This document shows positions 5,914 to 7,373 of a stretch of 7,373 nt of DNA, one piece after another. The position numbers and the translations under genes are program-made. The notes under the pieces are model-generated. The model was not told the DNA's origin. It did not search any database and saw nothing but the letters and a program-made list of their open reading frames with translations. Where the stretch lies: contig JAVVUK010000078.1 in assembly GCA_036653215.1 (NCBI GenBank), forward strand, positions 1 through 7,373. The letters are read 5' to 3'. Numbering within the stretch: the stretch's first letter is position 1; every line of letters starts with the position of its first letter. The stretch is from JADFUS01 sp036653215 (GTDB lineage Bacteria > Bacteroidota > Bacteroidia > Bacteroidales > Rikenellaceae).

Positions 5914-7373
5914 TTATTTTTTTACTCCTCCGGGTGTAAGGTTTTGTTTCCAATAATTTTCTTGTGTCATTCTTAGGTGGTATGTTGTGTTTTCTCTCTC
6001 ATAAAGCATATGACTACACATAGGGTATACCATAGTTGAAAAAGGCTTTTTCAGTGATACGAGTCTATTGACAACCTTCTCAAAACTTTGATAATGCACA
6101 TTATCGTCCGCTGTGCCATGAACTATAAGAAGGTTCCCTTTTAGCCCTGCGGCATATGTTATAGGTGCTGCTTTGTTATATCCTTCGTCGTTTTTTTGTG
6201 GTGTTCCCATATATCTCTCTTGATATATGGTGTCGTATAACCTTTGGTCTGACACTGCTGCTATTGCTATGCCTGTCTTGTAAAGCTCAGGGAAGCGGAA
6301 CATAGCATGAAGAGTCATCGATCCGCCGCCGCTCCATCCTGTGACACCAACACGATCGGAGTCCATATAATCGTATGTCGATAACATCTTCCTAACGGCA
6401 TCTGCTTGGTCTTGAGCTGCCAGTATGCCAACAGATCCGTATATACATTTACGCCATTCCCTACCACGAGGAAGTCCCACACCACGATTGTCTATGCTGA
6501 CCACTATATATCCGTTGTCTGCCATTTTTTGTTGCCATAAATTACCTCCGCTCCAACGATTTTGAACCATCGCTGTTCCCGGTTCGCCATAGACCTCGAC
6601 TATGACAGGGTATTTTAATGAAGGATCGAAGTTACGAGGTTTCACGATCCAAGCGTCAAGGACTACTTCTCCTATGTCAACCCTAACAAACTCTTTAGGC
6701 GAAAGACACATAGTTTTATAGCTTGCTTTTGCGGCTTTGTTGTCTTCAATAGTACGTACCACGTTCCCTTTTGGTAAAGATACCATTTCATATATGGGAG
6801 GTATGGTGTCGGAGCTGAATGTATGAAGAGCCCAATGTCCATTTGGAGATATGCTGTAAAAGTGATTTCCCTTTTGAAGAGGGTCGGAAACAAGCTCTGC
6901 TCCGCCTTTGCCGTTTAGCTTAGAGCGATATAGGTAACGTTCGGTGAAGTTATCCATAGTTGTTAGATAATATAGATACCCATTTTTCATGTCTATACCT
7001 GCTTGTTGCATGATGTCGAAATTGCCGTTTGTGATACGTTTTATATCTTTCCCTGAGCGAGAGATGAAATATACGTGTTTCCAGTTGTCACGATCGCTCT
7101 CCCATGTAAAATATTTCTTATCTAACGACCATTGTACATTATCGTTTGTGTCGAGCCATGCTTTGTCGGTATCTGTAAATATATTTTCTAACTTCCCTGT
7201 TTCTATGTCGTTAATCCATACTCTATTTGTGTTTTGCTCACGATTCATCTGTTGGATAAATAACTCGTTACTTTCGGGAATAAATTCCATACGAGGAACG
7301 TAATTTTCACGTGCATCTCCGGGTAGATTAATCCATGTCGTAAGACCTCCATTTGCCGATGCCCACCCTACCT
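5914..7373 (-). CDS. Dipeptidyl peptidase IV-like S9 peptidase, 5' end outside window
   Basis: The C-terminal 485 residues of an S9 peptidase; the reading frame stays open to the right edge. The ATG at 7290 is internal: upstream codons read NLPGDARENYVPRMEF, matching the conserved NY(I/V)PRMEW propeller segment of bacterial DPP IV proteins. Numbering visible residues from the edge, the predicted triad is Ser347 (GWSGGG), Asp422 (HGTADDNVH) and His454 (YPMCSHML). VYGEPG supplies the oxyanion Tyr, and IYQERYMGTP closely matches human DPP4 VYTERYMGLP. The family removes Xaa-Pro or Xaa-Ala dipeptides from peptide N-termini, but the diagnostic Glu-Glu motif lies outside the window. The usual Tyr after the nucleophile is Gly, and the usual NHG around the catalytic His is CSHML. 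It is the first visible gene of the peptidase-peptidase-comF cluster, and its promoter is not in the window. Confidence 0.92.
   Translation of the reverse strand, partial: VGWASANGGLTTWINLPGDARENYVPRMEFIPESNELFIQQMNREQNTNRVWINDIETGKLENIFTDTDKAWLDTNDNVQWSLDKKYFTWESDRDNWKHVYFISRSGKDIKRITNGNFDIMQQAGIDMKNGYLYYLTTMDNFTERYLYRSKLNGKGGAELVSDPLQKGNHFYSISPNGHWALHTFSSDTIPPIYEMVSLPKGNVVRTIEDNKAAKASYKTMCLSPKEFVRVDIGEVVLDAWIVKPRNFDPSLKYPVIVEVYGEPGTAMVQNRWSGGNLWQQKMADNGYIVVSIDNRGVGLPRGREWRKCIYGSVGILAAQDQADAVRKMLSTYDYMDSDRVGVTGWSGGGSMTLHAMFRFPELYKTGIAIAAVSDQRLYDTIYQERYMGTPQKNDEGYNKAAPITYAAGLKGNLLIVHGTADDNVHYQSFEKVVNRLVSLKKPFSTMVYPMCSHMLYERENTTYHLRMTQENYWKQNLTPGGVKK
5925..5931 (-). promoter_or_regulatory. Shine-Dalgarno-like GGAGGAG before the 813-aa peptidase
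   Basis: On the minus strand GGAGGAG lies 12 bases before the ATG at 5912, inside the last codons (Gly-Gly-Val) of the upstream peptidase gene. The spacing is longer than optimal, and Bacteroidetes use such sites little. It may simply be a by-product of the encoded residues, but it could help coupled initiation. Confidence 0.3.

Noticed and set aside
5914..7290. DPP IV-like gene starting at the ATG at 7290 (458 aa)
   Set aside because: The same frame continues open to the window edge and encodes conserved propeller sequence (GDARENYVPR), so the Met is internal.
6989..7303. Plus-strand 104-codon frame
   Set aside because: Antisense shadow of the DPP IV-like gene, whose conserved motifs fix the minus strand as coding.

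Overview
The window looks like a chromosomal segment of a Bacteroidetes bacterium, probably order Bacteroidales. I infer this from the GroES/GroEL sequences, A-rich gene leaders without Shine-Dalgarno sites, a TAnnTTTG-type promoter element, long AT-rich hairpin terminators and S9 peptidases of the Bacteroidetes type. The species cannot be fixed from the sequence alone.

Layout: bases 1-303 hold a tandem array of a 124-bp unit (two identical copies and 55 bases of a third). A diverged fourth copy runs to about 400. Bases 401-693 are the groES upstream region: an AT-rich stretch, a candidate promoter at about 523-557, and a cluster of short palindromic elements at 558-605. The plus strand then carries the groES-groEL chaperonin operon (694-2615). 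It is closed by a 23-bp perfect hairpin (2673-2722) that lies between convergent genes and probably terminates transcription from both sides.

The rest is a minus-strand gene cluster read from the right edge leftwards: a DPP IV-type S9 peptidase whose N-terminal part lies outside the window, a second complete and exported S9 peptidase (813 aa), and a ComF-family phosphoribosyltransferase-like protein. Junction spacings are one base and zero bases, so the three are almost certainly co-transcribed and probably translationally coupled. The two peptidases presumably cut extracytoplasmic peptides for nutrition. Why a ComF protein is coupled to them is not evident from the sequence.

Most of the window is ordinary conserved housekeeping sequence. 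The less explained parts are the 124-bp repeats with their conserved hairpin, the operator-like cluster before groES, and the stop-start junction of the peptidase and comF. I found no convincing evidence of a new multi-gene system.
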